The notes: a model not told the origin generated them from the letters alone. Counted from the stretch's first letter, positions 35,259 through 44,857 are shown. The stretch is DNA of 64,000 bases from an uncultured Saprospiraceae bacterium (GCA_937926205.1 CALEYL010000075.1:124001-188000), one strand, 5' to 3'. Numbers and translations: made by a program.

Positions 35259-37931
35259 TCACACCCATCTTCCAATTCGTTTATACGCTTGAATGCCCAA
35301 CAATGGCAACAGGCTGGCTACAAAACATATCCCCCATATTTTTGCGGGTAAATGGGCAAGATTGAGTACCATGCGCAGTTGTGAAATCTGAAAAACAAGC
35401 AGCAATAAACCTGAACAAAGTAATAGTGCCAGCCAAATGAATTTATTTTTGGTGATCTCATTCACCACCAGGGGCGAATTGGCAGAAGACATGTTGAAGA
35501 CATGAAAAAGCTGGGCCAGGATCAGGGTAATAAATGCCACATTATTCGCCACATGTTCATCGACTCCCATTGCCTCCCTGCAATAAAACACTGCCAATAC
35601 CACCGCCAAGGTCATTACAATTGCGTAGGCGACGATGGCAATCCAGCTGCTTTTTGAAACTATGCTTTTATCCGGGTCTTTCGGCGGTATTTTCATGATC
35701 GCCGTATCTCCTTTGCCAACGCCGAGCACCAGTGCAGGAAAGACATCCGTTACGACGTTTAAAAACAAAATCTGCAAAGGAAGTAAAGTGGATGCCGGGG
35801 CAAGAAAGCCAAGTATGGTCACGATAAAAATTTCGCTCAAATTGCAGGAGACAAGGTAGACGACAAACTTTTTGATGTTCCTGAAAATAACCCGTCCGTG
35901 GGCTACAGCTGCAGTGATTGAGGTAAATGAATCGTCTTTGAGTACGATGTCGGCGGTCTCTTTTGCTACCTGCGTTCCTCTTTTACCCATGGCGATGCCA
36001 ATGTCTGCTTTTTTCAGGGCGGGCGCATCGTTTACGCCGTCACCGGTCATGGCGACGATGTTACCGTCTTCCTGATACAAGGTCGCTATGTCTAATTTTT
36101 GCTGTGGCGTGGTCCGTGCAAAGATAGAAGTCGACAGGATTTTTTCTTTCCATGTCTGAGACATATCGTTCATGGCGGGCAAATCCATACCTGTGACGAC
36201 CGCACTTTCCCCATCCTCCAACAAACCAGTCTTTCTGGCTATGTTAAGCGCGGTCAACGGGTGGTCGCCGGTAATCATGACAATTTTGATCCCTGCCTTT
36301 TTGCAGGAAGCAATGGCGTCTTTGATGTCTAAGCGCGGCGGATCGAGGAAACCGATCATCCCCACGTAGATCAGATCGGTAAGAAAATCAGCTTCATTGA
36401 AGGAGGCGCCCTCCTGATAAGCAAACGCCAGTACCCGGCTGCCTTTGGCGGCCATACTTTCAGATTCCCCCTTTATGGCAAGCCGGGTTTTCTCATCCAG
36501 ATGGTCAATCTTTGAGCCCCTTTGCACCTTGTTGCATTTTTCCAGCAAATATTCAGCAGATCCTTTGGCGGCAACCCAAAGACCGTGCTTGCTTTTGTGC
36601 AGGGTGCCCATGATTTTGGCTTCAGAACTAAATGGGATTTCCGCAATGCGTTTGTATTGTTTTCTGAGCGCTTCCGCCCCCATCCCTGATGCATTCGTCA
36701 AGCGCACCAATGCAATTTCAATGGGGTCTCCTGTGACTTTTTCTGTTGCTGTTTCCGCGGGGGCATTGTTACATAGAGTGCCTATGAGCAGCAGCTTTTC
36801 AAAATTTTCTAGACTTTTTTGAATGGCCCCGTTTTCAAAAATCAGAGCATTCTCCCGGATGCTGACTTGCCGTTCCTCTTCCGGAAAAGAAAGGGTCTCT
36901 ACATGAATGTTATTTTCGGTTAGCGTGCCCGTTTTGTCGGTCAGAATGACGCTGGTGCTTCCCAGTGTTTCCACTGAGGATAATTTTTTGACAATCGCAT
37001 TACGCCGGGCCATTAACAGCATCCCGTACGCCAAAGCTATTGTAGCCACAATAGGCAATCCTTCCGGAATGGCGGCAACTGCCAACGCAATGGATGTTTT
37101 CAGGATTAAAACCAGGGCTTTACCCTGGATAAACCCTGTAATGGCAAAAACAGCGGTCAGGGACAAGGTAACCCAAATCAGTTTCCTGCTCAGATCATTG
37201 AGTCGTTTGTCCAATGGCGTAACCGTTTCGGAGGCTGAAGCTACCAGAGAAGTGATCTTTCCCAATTGCGTATGTTGTGCAATGGCGGTGATGACGGCTT
37301 TTCCGTTGCCATTCATGACAGAGGTGCCCTTAAACACCATGTTGAGCCTATCCCCCAATGCCGTATTCGGAGGCAATTTGTCGGTACTCTTTTTACTTGG
37401 CAATGACTCGCCGGTCAGGGCAGATTCATCGCATTGCAATTGGTTTAAGGCAATCAGACGGCCATCTCCGGGAATCACATCGCCAGCCTCGAAAAGCACC
37501 ACATCTCCCGGCGTAATTTGCTCCGAAGGAATTTCCAGTATTTTTCCATCCCGAATGACTTTGGTATGAATCACATCCATTTCTTTCAGGGCACGCATGG
37601 AATTTCGGGCCTGCAACTCCATAAAGAAGCCGATCAGGGCATTGATCAACAGAACGACCATGATGGCAATCGCTTCCATATAGTCCCGGAAGTAGAACGA
37701 AATGGCGGCGCCTACGAACAACAGATATACGATAGGACTGACGAATTGCTGCAAGAGCATGCGCCAGATAGACTTTTGACCCTGAGCCTGGTAAACATTA
37801 AGTCCAAATAATTTGGTGCGAAGGGCAACTTCTTCTGCGGAAAGCCCTGAACTGGCATCTGTTTGAAAAGCCTGTAGAACTTCGTCAACAGCCAATGCGT
37901 GAGGAGCTTCAATTGGGTACCGGATATCCAT
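35259..37931 (-). CDS. P2-type cation-transporting ATPase (calcium-type)
   Basis: The 890-residue protein has the complete P-type layout: an actuator domain with ALTGESLPS (near 172), a transmembrane IPEGLP motif, the phosphorylation site DKTGTLTEN (near 332), nucleotide-binding KGSAEYLLEKC, and the hinge MTGDGVNDAPALKKADIGIAMG (near 627). NVVTDVFPALVLGVG in a late helix resembles the metal-binding M6 of calcium pumps, so Ca2+ export is the best guess, though Mn2+ or Na+ is possible. The N-terminal cation-ATPase domain (EAPHALAVDEVLQAFQTD) is present and the length is normal. Monocistronic. Confidence 0.93.
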   Translation of the reverse strand: MDIRYPIEAPHALAVDEVLQAFQTDASSGLSAEEVALRTKLFGLNVYQAQGQKSIWRMLLQQFVSPIVYLLFVGAAISFYFRDYMEAIAIMVVLLINALIGFFMELQARNSMRALKEMDVIHTKVIRDGKILEIPSEQITPGDVVLFEAGDVIPGDGRLIALNQLQCDESALTGESLPSKKSTDKLPPNTALGDRLNMVFKGTSVMNGNGKAVITAIAQHTQLGKITSLVASASETVTPLDKRLNDLSRKLIWVTLSLTAVFAITGFIQGKALVLILKTSIALAVAAIPEGLPIVATIALAYGMLLMARRNAIVKKLSSVETLGSTSVILTDKTGTLTENNIHVETLSFPEEERQVSIRENALIFENGAIQKSLENFEKLLLIGTLCNNAPAETATEKVTGDPIEIALVRLTNASGMGAEALRKQYKRIAEIPFSSEAKIMGTLHKSKHGLWVAAKGSAEYLLEKCNKVQRGSKIDHLDEKTRLAIKGESESMAAKGSRVLAFAYQEGASFNEADFLTDLIYVGMIGFLDPPRLDIKDAIASCKKAGIKIVMITGDHPLTALNIARKTGLLEDGESAVVTGMDLPAMNDMSQTWKEKILSTSIFARTTPQQKLDIATLYQEDGNIVAMTGDGVNDAPALKKADIGIAMGKRGTQVAKETADIVLKDDSFTSITAAVAHGRVIFRNIKKFVVYLVSCNLSEIFIVTILGFLAPASTLLPLQILFLNVVTDVFPALVLGVGKGDTAIMKIPPKDPDKSIVSKSSWIAIVAYAIVMTLAVVLAVFYCREAMGVDEHVANNVAFITLILAQLFHVFNMSSANSPLVVNEITKNKFIWLALLLCSGLLLLVFQISQLRMVLNLAHLPAKIWGICFVASLLPLLGIQAYKRIGRWV

Positions 37932-38001
37932 CTCTAAATTTACCGCATTTTGTACAAATATGTAATAAACCGCCCTAATTTAGCAGGAAAAACATACCCA
38001 T

Positions 38002-39501
38002 ATGAAATCTTCCGGTGTCTTCTTGTTTGCGGCATGTATTGGTGGGACCATTCCGAATTTTGCACAAAATCCCTCCGGCATTTTTGAGCAAAGCACCGAT
38101 GTCGGCCCTGTGCTGCACGCCGGAAAAACCGAATACGATGACAAATCCCAGAGCTATCGCCTCAGTGGCTCAGGAGCGAACATTTGGTTGGTTAAAGACG
38201 AGTTTCACTACGCCTATAAAAAGGTAAAAGGCAATGCCATCCTGCAATGCCGGGGCAAGCTACTGGGAAAAGGCAGGGACCCACACCGGAAATTCGGCTG
38301 GATGTTTCGCGGCAATCTGGATACCAATGCAGCCATGGTAGCTGCTACCATCCACGGCGACGGGCTGACGTCCATACAATTCAGAAAGCACGCCGGGAGT
38401 AACATAGAAGAAATAAGATCCCCCGTAAATATGCCCGATATCATCGAATTGGAGCGCCGGGGCAGAAGTTTTTTCCTTTCCGTTGCCCGTTTCGGGGAAC
38501 CATTCTGGACGGTTGAAGTACCTGATTTTGACTTTCCCGAAGAACTGCTGGCTGGTTTGTTTATTTGTTCACACAACAAGGACGCGACCGAAAGTGCCGA
38601 GTTTGACAACGTCCGCATCGTCATTCCGGCAAAAGACGACTTTCGACCTTATCGCGACTACATCGGTAGCCATATCGAGTTACTGGATGTGGAAACCGGC
38701 TTGCGGAAGGTCGTTTTTTCCCATCCAAAATCCTTGCAGGCGCCAAACTGGACGCCCGACAATAAATCCCTGATTTACAACAGTGAAGGATTGATTTACC
38801 GCTTCGACTTCGCTACCGGAAAACCGGAAGTACTCAATACCGATTTTGTCAAACAAAACAACAACGATCACGTGCTTTCTTTTGACGGCAGGATGCTGGG
38901 ACTGAGCAGTTCGAGTGGGGCGCCGGAGCAGGGGTCGCTCGTGTACACCGTGCCTGTTGGCGGCGGCAAACCCACACAGATTACTCCGATTGGCCCTTCT
39001 TACCTGCACAGTTGGTCGCCGGATGGGAAATGGCTCACGTTTACGGGTGGTCGCAACAATACGTTTGATATTTACAAAGTAAAGGCTTCAGGTGGTAAAG
39101 AAATCAACCTGACCAATTCTCCCGGCCTCGATGACGGTTCGGAGTACAGTCCTGACGGAAAGTACATCTATTTTAATTCATCTAGAAGCGGCAGAATGCA
39201 ACTTTGGCGCATGAAGCCCAACGGCAAAGAGCAGGTTCAAATCACGGATGATGGCTTCAACAATTGGTTTCCCCATATTTCACCCGATGGAAAATGGATT
39301 GTTTTTCTCTCTTATCCACCTGAAGTCCCGGCCGATGAGCATCCATTTTATAAACACGTTTACCTGCGGAAAATGCCGGTTTCAGGTGGCACTCCTAAGG
39401 TGATTGCCTATTTCTATGGCGGACAAGGGAGTATTAATACGCCATCGTGGTCGCCTGACGGGAAGCAGGTGGCATTTGTGAGTAATTCGGTGGTGGATTA
39501 A
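38002..39501 (+). CDS. Exported PD40/TolB-like propeller protein
   Basis: The 499-residue protein has signal peptide MKSSGVFLFAACIGGTIPNFAQ. Residues about 30-215 form a beta-sandwich like concanavalin-type regions (HRKFGWMFRGNLDTNAAMVA). The rest is a TolB-like beta-propeller with PD40 repeats: NWTPDNKSLIYNSEG, SWSPDGKWLTFTGG, EYSPDGKYIYFNSS, HISPDGKWIVFLS and SWSPDGKQVAFVS. This architecture is common in exported Bacteroidota proteins and is usually annotated as a TolB-like or biopolymer transporter component, but no Tol partner is adjacent. The role is unknown. It is divergent from the P-type ATPase. Confidence 0.85.
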   Translation: MKSSGVFLFAACIGGTIPNFAQNPSGIFEQSTDVGPVLHAGKTEYDDKSQSYRLSGSGANIWLVKDEFHYAYKKVKGNAILQCRGKLLGKGRDPHRKFGWMFRGNLDTNAAMVAATIHGDGLTSIQFRKHAGSNIEEIRSPVNMPDIIELERRGRSFFLSVARFGEPFWTVEVPDFDFPEELLAGLFICSHNKDATESAEFDNVRIVIPAKDDFRPYRDYIGSHIELLDVETGLRKVVFSHPKSLQAPNWTPDNKSLIYNSEGLIYRFDFATGKPEVLNTDFVKQNNNDHVLSFDGRMLGLSSSSGAPEQGSLVYTVPVGGGKPTQITPIGPSYLHSWSPDGKWLTFTGGRNNTFDIYKVKASGGKEINLTNSPGLDDGSEYSPDGKYIYFNSSRSGRMQLWRMKPNGKEQVQITDDGFNNWFPHISPDGKWIVFLSYPPEVPADEHPFYKHVYLRKMPVSGGTPKVIAYFYGGQGSINTPSWSPDGKQVAFVSNSVVD

Positions 39502-39512
39502 ACTTTAACCCG

Positions 39513-39731
39513 CTACCAAAAAGTGCAATGCCGGCTATTGCGCACCACAAATTTTTGCCATCCGGTCACGTCATTGCCCCTGCCATCGTTGGGAAACATC
39601 AGGTTGTTTTTGCCGTCGCGGTGAAGCAAACCACAACAATGGCCGATTTCATGAGCCAGGGTACTGTCGCTTTTTACTCCGGCCTTTGACACAGTCACAT
39701 AATCGGTTAACGAGAGAGAGCTAATACAAAG
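39513..39731 (-). pseudogene. Truncated metzincin-type zinc metalloprotease
   Basis: An open minus-strand frame with no ATG near its 5' end (a GTG at 39698 is the only usual start, and coding-looking sequence ISSLSLTDYVTV extends upstream of it to a stop at 39732-39734) encodes the zinc-binding motif HEIGHCCGLLH and a following methionine turn, NNLMFP. This is the core of a metzincin (matrixin/pappalysin-like) protease with most of the N-terminal catalytic half missing. I read it as the 3' remnant of a larger gene. It lies between the PD40 gene (convergent) and the VOC gene (divergent). Confidence 0.65.
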
Positions 39732-39774
39732 TTATAAAAAATCCTTGCTAAATTGGCAGCATAAATACATTCGC

Positions 39775-40974
39775 ATGCACCCTTCACGAGCTTGTTCCCT
39801 ACTGTTCGCCAGCCTGTTTTTTATTCAGGGTCTTTCGGCCCAAATCGCCGTCAGCGGTTATAACCATGTCGCCCTTGCGGTGAAAGACATCGAAGAAAGC
39901 GCCCGTTTTTACCGGGAAATCATCGGCCTGGAGCCCATCCCGGTTCCGGAAAACCTGAAAGCCATTCGTTCCTGGTTCAAAATTGCGCCGGGGCAAGAGT
40001 TGCACCTGCTTGCAGGACGCGCTTTTCCCGTGACCAACAACGACCCCAACCTGGGGCATTTTTCACTCACCATTGCCGATGCTGACCCTGTGGAGCAATA
40101 CCTGAAGCAAAAAGGTCTGCCCTATCTCCGTCAGCAGCGTTTTGACGGGGCTTGGCAGATTTACATCAGCGATCCGGATGGCTATTTCATAGAGCTGAAC
40201 GAACCGAAAGTGCCCTGGCAATACCTGCTCAACGATAAAGACCTGAGCGGATGGGATGTTTATTTGGGTCCTCAATTTCCACCGGATAGTGAAGACCGGA
40301 CGGGCGTGAAACCTATTGGTCTGAATAAAGACGAAAAGAAGGTGTTCAGTGTGGTGACCGAAGACGGCGCTAAAGCCCTCCGCATCACAGGCGAACAATT
40401 CGGCGGAATCTCGACGGTCAAGGAATTTGAAAACTACCACCTGCAGCTCCAGTTTAAATGGGGCAAACTGAAATGGCACCCCAGAAAAGATGCCAAAATG
40501 GACAGCGGGGTGCTCTACCATGCCAATGGTCCGCACGGCGCCGACTGGGGGTTCTGGATGCAATCCCAGGAGTTTCAGGTGCAGGAAGGCGATTGTGGTG
40601 ATTATTGGGGCGTAGCTGGCGCGGTATTTGATATCCCTGCTTCAAAACAAGGTGAAAATGAATGGGTGTACGACCCGAAAGGTACCCGACTGACCTTTGC
40701 AGACAAATCCCCTAATGGCCGCCGCTGCATCAAGTCGCCCGACGCTGAAAAACCCTCGGGACAATGGAACACCCTGGACTTGTATTGTTACGGAGATACT
40801 GCTGTCCATGTTGTCAATGGCAAAGTGGTGATGGTGCTCTACCATTCCCAACACCCGAAAGATGGACGAATGGTACCGTTGACCAAAGGGAAAATTCAGC
40901 TCCAGTCGGAAGGCGCAGAGGTGTTTTACAGAAACATCCGGATTTTGCCGATTGATGAAATTCCATTTAAATAA
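39775..40974 (+). CDS. Exported fusion of a VOC (glyoxalase-like) domain and a DUF1080 domain
   Basis: About 399 residues, with signal peptide MHPSRACSLLFASLFFIQGLSAQ. Residues about 25-145 are a vicinal-oxygen-chelate domain (YNHVALAVKDIEESARFYREIIGLEP; LGHFSLTIADAD; YISDPDGYFIELNEP), with His and Glu as metal-ligand candidates. Residues about 155-399 are a DUF1080 / 3-keto-disaccharide hydrolase-like jelly roll (LLNDKDLSGWDVYLG; KMDSGVLYH; QSQEFQVQEGDCGDYWGVAG; VHVVNGKVVM). DUF1080 proteins cleave 3-keto glycosides in periplasmic sugar oxidation. The fusion suggests a two-domain enzyme or a binding-assisted hydrolase. ATG 39775 gives a clean signal peptide. Confidence 0.88.
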   Translation: MHPSRACSLLFASLFFIQGLSAQIAVSGYNHVALAVKDIEESARFYREIIGLEPIPVPENLKAIRSWFKIAPGQELHLLAGRAFPVTNNDPNLGHFSLTIADADPVEQYLKQKGLPYLRQQRFDGAWQIYISDPDGYFIELNEPKVPWQYLLNDKDLSGWDVYLGPQFPPDSEDRTGVKPIGLNKDEKKVFSVVTEDGAKALRITGEQFGGISTVKEFENYHLQLQFKWGKLKWHPRKDAKMDSGVLYHANGPHGADWGFWMQSQEFQVQEGDCGDYWGVAGAVFDIPASKQGENEWVYDPKGTRLTFADKSPNGRRCIKSPDAEKPSGQWNTLDLYCYGDTAVHVVNGKVVMVLYHSQHPKDGRMVPLTKGKIQLQSEGAEVFYRNIRILPIDEIPFK

Positions 40975-40988
40975 AATGGCATTTTACG

Positions 40989-41033
40989 TACAGCACATTG
41001 CGGCAAGCATCCCGCAATGTGCTGTATTTTTGT
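40989..41033 (+). terminator. Strong intrinsic terminator
   Basis: A perfect 15-bp stem (40989-41003 with 41012-41026, arms TACAGCACATTGCGG and its complement) around an 8-base loop, followed by a T-rich run. It lies directly after the VOC-DUF1080 stop and argues that the next gene starts downstream of it. Confidence 0.9.
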
Positions 41034-41061
41034 TTTTTGCCTCACTCGATCCATATTGTGT

Positions 41062-42717
41062 ATGCTGCGATTTCAACCGAACTTCATTTCGCGGGCCCTG
41101 ATCCGCATTACAGAAACCTTCAGGTATCATGCCATGTTGGCACTTCCTCTATTGACGCTAAATACGGCATTCGCCGAATGGCGTAGTCCGGGTGAACTTA
41201 TCTACGTGGAACCATCGCCTTACATCCTCTATTGGGGCGGCATAGAAGCGCATTTTGACTATACACAAACAACTGATACCTATGCAGCTGAACTCAAACT
41301 TTCCCCCGAAGCCATTTTGGAAGCCCTCAAAAGGGAACCCCGGCTTTGGGATGGAAAAACCCTGCTGGAAACCCTTTCACTGGAGATCAGAGGCATCGCA
41401 GTGCAAAGCGACTACAACCGTCCTGAAATTTATCAGGCCTGTTTGCCCCAATTAAAAGAGGCTTTGTCCGGGCTAAAAGAGGGCGAGCTCGTGGCCATCG
41501 AAAAGATTCCCTTTCCCGATGGTAAAACCGGAACCGTTCTGTTGACCGCGGGTCCATCCGAGTTTAAGGAAAATCAAGAAACAGCCGCCATCCTGCCGAA
41601 CCTCATCTCCTGGGGGAAGTACCTTTTTCTGAAAAGTGAAAAACGCTTTATGACAACCGCAGAATTCTGGGACATGCTGCTGTTTGATCCGCAAGTGCAC
41701 TATCCCAACCAAACAACCCATTCCCCGCAACAATGGAACATCAGCCTCTTTCATGAAAACATGCCCATCATGCGCCTGCTGTCGAACTGGAATGAGGCAC
41801 TGGATTTAAACCAAATCCGGGAGCGCTTAGATCAGGAACACGAAAGCATCACCGCCGGCGCCATCATCAATTTCAGCGCCTGGGACATTGTGCAGGAAAG
41901 TCCTAACATCCGGTTTGATACCTTCTTCACCCTTGACCCCGTAACCCTTCAGGAAACGGCAACGATTGTTCAGCGTGGCAGTCCCGGGGCGTTTCGGTTT
42001 CCCGCTGATGCCCTGCTCTCCATTGTTGTCGTGGAAGATGATGACCCGAGGCGCTTTCTCAGATTCCCGGATTTGCAGGATTTTACCTTAAACTGGGGCC
42101 CTTTTTCAGAGCGCATTTCCGGCAAACAATTTGCACAATCTTACACTACTGTTTCAGGTGACTCCATCAGACACGTGTACGCCGACCGAAAATTAAAAAT
42201 GTGGAACAACAAATACCCCAAAAAGGACATCCTGGCCATGCTAGATAACCCCTTGCAGCTTTTTCAGGGTACGACAGAACTGAAAGATTTCAGCCTCATC
42301 ATCCATTACAAAAACAGGGACTTTTATGTACAAAATGGTCAGACGCCAAAGGAACTCACGGATATACTCCGGAAAGAAGTTAAAGCAGGGGATCTGATCA
42401 CCATTTCCGGAATACATGCCAGCGTCAGGCCTTATCGGTATCTTACAGGACTTAAAACTGTATTGGAACAATATCCGGAACTGAAATCAAAAATTCAAAG
42501 CGCTGAAGTGGCGGAGGTTTATTTACCGGGTGAAAAACAATCCCTGCTTCGCCTGCGACTGCCTGTGGAAGAATTTGAAGTCCTTCGTCTAAAGCTGGAA
42601 AAGAAAGCCGGTATTTGGTTGCAGCATGGCGATATCGATCTAAATCCTTTTACTTTTGAAGTGGAGGTGCGCGATGAGGATCCGAAGCCCGAACTGCCTG
42701 AAAATGAAAAGCATTGA
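41062..42717 (+). CDS. Exported protein of unknown function
   Basis: About 551 residues. The start at 41062 lies beyond the terminator at 40989; an N-terminal basic stretch and LALPLLTLNTAFAEW form a signal peptide (an ATG at 41134 is an alternative start). The mature protein is mixed alpha/beta; two segments resemble each other in outline (AELKLSPEAILEALKREPRLWDGKTLLETLSLEIRG near 75 and LIIHYKNRDFYVQNGQTPKELTDILRKEVKAGDLITISG near 415), hinting at a repeated ligand-binding or surface module. It is not recognised as any family. The frame is long and codon use matches its neighbours, so it is a real gene. Confidence 0.75.
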   Translation: MLRFQPNFISRALIRITETFRYHAMLALPLLTLNTAFAEWRSPGELIYVEPSPYILYWGGIEAHFDYTQTTDTYAAELKLSPEAILEALKREPRLWDGKTLLETLSLEIRGIAVQSDYNRPEIYQACLPQLKEALSGLKEGELVAIEKIPFPDGKTGTVLLTAGPSEFKENQETAAILPNLISWGKYLFLKSEKRFMTTAEFWDMLLFDPQVHYPNQTTHSPQQWNISLFHENMPIMRLLSNWNEALDLNQIRERLDQEHESITAGAIINFSAWDIVQESPNIRFDTFFTLDPVTLQETATIVQRGSPGAFRFPADALLSIVVVEDDDPRRFLRFPDLQDFTLNWGPFSERISGKQFAQSYTTVSGDSIRHVYADRKLKMWNNKYPKKDILAMLDNPLQLFQGTTELKDFSLIIHYKNRDFYVQNGQTPKELTDILRKEVKAGDLITISGIHASVRPYRYLTGLKTVLEQYPELKSKIQSAEVAEVYLPGEKQSLLRLRLPVEEFEVLRLKLEKKAGIWLQHGDIDLNPFTFEVEVRDEDPKPELPENEKH

Positions 42718-42746
42718 GACTATTTAAAAAAAACTTCAAAAAACGC

Positions 42747-42779
42747 TTGACTCTCCCCTTACGTCAGGGTTTATCTTTG
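42747..42779 (+). promoter_or_regulatory. MerR-type operator/promoter
   Basis: The dyad TTGACTCTCCCCTTACGTCA (42747-42766, arms TGAC/GTCA) is followed by GGGTT and TATCTTTG (42772-42779). The dyad between spaced promoter elements is the layout of MerR/TipA operators, and TATCTTTG is an exact Bacteroidota -7. It lies 27 bases before the MerR gene, so it is probably autoregulatory. Confidence 0.7.
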
Positions 42780-42805
42780 TGCGCTGTTGAGCAAAATCAT
42801 CCAAC

Positions 42806-43576
42806 ATGACCCTGTATGCTGTCAAAAAATTAGCCAAACTCGCAGGGGTTAGTGTGCGCACGCTACACCTCTATGACGAATTGGGATTGTTGAAACCTGC
42901 TGCCCGTACGGAAGCAGGATATCGCCTGTATGGAGAACAAGAACTGTTCAGGCTGCAACAAATTCTTTTTTACCGGGAGCTGGATTTTCCACTTCAGGAA
43001 ATAGGCCAAATTTTATACAGCCCAGATTTCGACCTGGTTCAGGCGCTTGAAAACCATAAAACGGCGCTGCTATCCAGAAGAGACAGGATCAATGTATTGC
43101 TTGAAACCATTGCTCATAGCATTGATCATTTAAAAAACGAAAAGATGATGAATCACGAAGATTTGTACAAAGGCCTTCCAAAAGAAAAAGCAGCAGCCTG
43201 GCGCAGGGAAGCCACTGAAAAATACGGTATTGAGGCCGTCGATCGGTCTGAAAATTACCTTCGCCGCCTGAGCAAAGCGCAACTGGAGCAATTGAAACAA
43301 GATCAAAAAGACATTAATGCCAGATTGGTTGCGCTGATGCATGAATCGCCCGACAGTCCAATTGTACAGGATCAAATCGCTTTGCATTATGCCAATATCC
43401 GCGAGTTTTGGGGGACTGCCGGTTCAGGTGATCCCCAGGCAGAAGCCTATGCCGGTTTGGGGCAATTGTATGTCGACGATGAACGGTTCAGTAAAGTTGA
43501 TGGCAAACCCAACAAAGCATATGTGTTGTTTTTGAGGGATGCCATGCAGTACTTTGCAGAAACCAAACTAAAATAA
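42806..43576 (+). CDS. MerR family regulator with TipAS effector domain
   Basis: The 256-residue protein has an N-terminal MerR winged helix (AVKKLAKLAGVSVRTLHLYDELGLLKPAARTEAGYRLYGEQELFRLQQILFYRELDFPLQEIG, residues 4-70), a long dimerisation helix, and a C-terminal TipAS-like domain (from about 135; YGIEAVDRSENYLRRLSKAQLEQL; GLGQLYVDDERFSKVDGKP). TipAS domains bind antibiotics or other small hydrophobic ligands and switch the regulator to activation. It is preceded by a matching operator and followed after 6 bases by an amidohydrolase, so the two form one operon that may respond to the hydrolase's substrate (inference). Confidence 0.92.
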   Translation: MTLYAVKKLAKLAGVSVRTLHLYDELGLLKPAARTEAGYRLYGEQELFRLQQILFYRELDFPLQEIGQILYSPDFDLVQALENHKTALLSRRDRINVLLETIAHSIDHLKNEKMMNHEDLYKGLPKEKAAAWRREATEKYGIEAVDRSENYLRRLSKAQLEQLKQDQKDINARLVALMHESPDSPIVQDQIALHYANIREFWGTAGSGDPQAEAYAGLGQLYVDDERFSKVDGKPNKAYVLFLRDAMQYFAETKLK

Positions 43577-43582
43577 AGTAAA

Positions 43583-44845
43583 ATGAAACCTTGTATCCTC
43601 CTCATCCTGATTTTCTGCACCTTGCAAAACCTGTGTGGTCAGCCCATTTTACTGCTTCCCGACCGGGTTTTCGACGGTGAAAACATGCACGAAAACTGGG
43701 GTGTGCTGGTTAATGGCGATCGCATCAGCGCTGTTGGGCCACAATCAACCCTGGCGGCGCCGAAAGGTGCAGAAAGCATCAGGATGGAGGGGGTTACCTT
43801 ATTGCCCGGCCTCATCGAAGGTCATTCTCATTTACTCCTGCACCCTTACAATGAAACCGTTTGGAACGACCAGGTTTTGCTGGAATCAACGGCCGAACGG
43901 ATCGCGCGTGCAACGGTTCATGCCCGTAAAACACTGGAAGCCGGGTTCACAACGGTGCGCGATCTTGGGTCCGAAGGCGCAGGTTATGCCGATGTAGGCC
44001 TGAAAACGGCTATTGAAAAAGGCGTAATTCCGGGTCCCCGAATGCTGGTGGCCGGGCCTGCCATTGTGGCTACGGGCAGCTATGGCCCCAAAGGCTTTGC
44101 CGACCATGTAGAAGTGCCTCAGGGCGCCGAAGAAGCGGATGGGCATGACAACCTGATTCAAACCGTGCGCAGGCAAATCGGCAAAGGCGCAGACGTTGTC
44201 AAGGTTTATGCCGATTATCGCTGGGGCTTGCAAAATCGGGCCATGCCCACATTTACGGAAGACGAATTGCACCTGATGGTAGAAACAGCTCAAAGTAGCG
44301 GTCGACCAGTGGTTGCCCATGCAGCGACAGCCGAAGGCATGCGGCGGGCTGCTATGGCGGGCGTCCGAACCATCGAACACGGAGATGGTGGCACGGCAGC
44401 CGTTTTTCAGTTGATGAAAGAAAAAGGCGTGGCCCTTTGTCCGACGCTGGCTGCCGGTGATGCCGTTTCTCAATACCGCGGCTGGCGCAAAGGCATTGAC
44501 CCCGAACCTGAACGCATCCTGCAAAAGCGCATCAGCTTCAAATTGGCGCTGGATGCCGGGGTTACCATCTGTGCAGGCGGCGATTCCGGCGTCTTTGCAC
44601 ACGGCGACAATGCACGGGAACTGGAAATGATGGTGGAATATGGCATGAAACCCGTGGACGTACTTAGAAGCGCTACCGCCATCAATGCCCGCGTTTTTGG
44701 ATTGGACAAAGAAGTTGGCAGCATACGCCCTGGCTTATTCGCTGATTTACTGGCGGTTAAAGGCAATCCTGAAAAACAGATAGCCGATTTGCGAAACATC
44801 GTGATGATCATGAAGGGTGGCAAGTGGGTTGTCAAAGCAAACTAA
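43583..44845 (+). CDS. Exported amidohydrolase (imidazolonepropionase/prolidase-like)
   Basis: The 420-residue protein has signal peptide MKPCILLILIFCTLQNLCGQ. Amidohydrolase-superfamily motifs are present: GLIEGHSHLLL (HxH metal site, near 80), TTVRDLGSEG, a lysine in VVKVYADY (near 210) that can be carboxylated, HAATAEGM and TIEHGDG histidines, and GGDSGVFAHGDN as the final Asp. It belongs to the group of metal-dependent Xaa-Pro dipeptidase or imidazolonepropionase-like hydrolases; the substrate is unknown. It sits 6 bases after the MerR gene and is probably its regulated target. Confidence 0.88.
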   Translation: MKPCILLILIFCTLQNLCGQPILLLPDRVFDGENMHENWGVLVNGDRISAVGPQSTLAAPKGAESIRMEGVTLLPGLIEGHSHLLLHPYNETVWNDQVLLESTAERIARATVHARKTLEAGFTTVRDLGSEGAGYADVGLKTAIEKGVIPGPRMLVAGPAIVATGSYGPKGFADHVEVPQGAEEADGHDNLIQTVRRQIGKGADVVKVYADYRWGLQNRAMPTFTEDELHLMVETAQSSGRPVVAHAATAEGMRRAAMAGVRTIEHGDGGTAAVFQLMKEKGVALCPTLAAGDAVSQYRGWRKGIDPEPERILQKRISFKLALDAGVTICAGGDSGVFAHGDNARELEMMVEYGMKPVDVLRSATAINARVFGLDKEVGSIRPGLFADLLAVKGNPEKQIADLRNIVMIMKGGKWVVKAN

Positions 44846-44857
44846 GAACTTCCGCCA

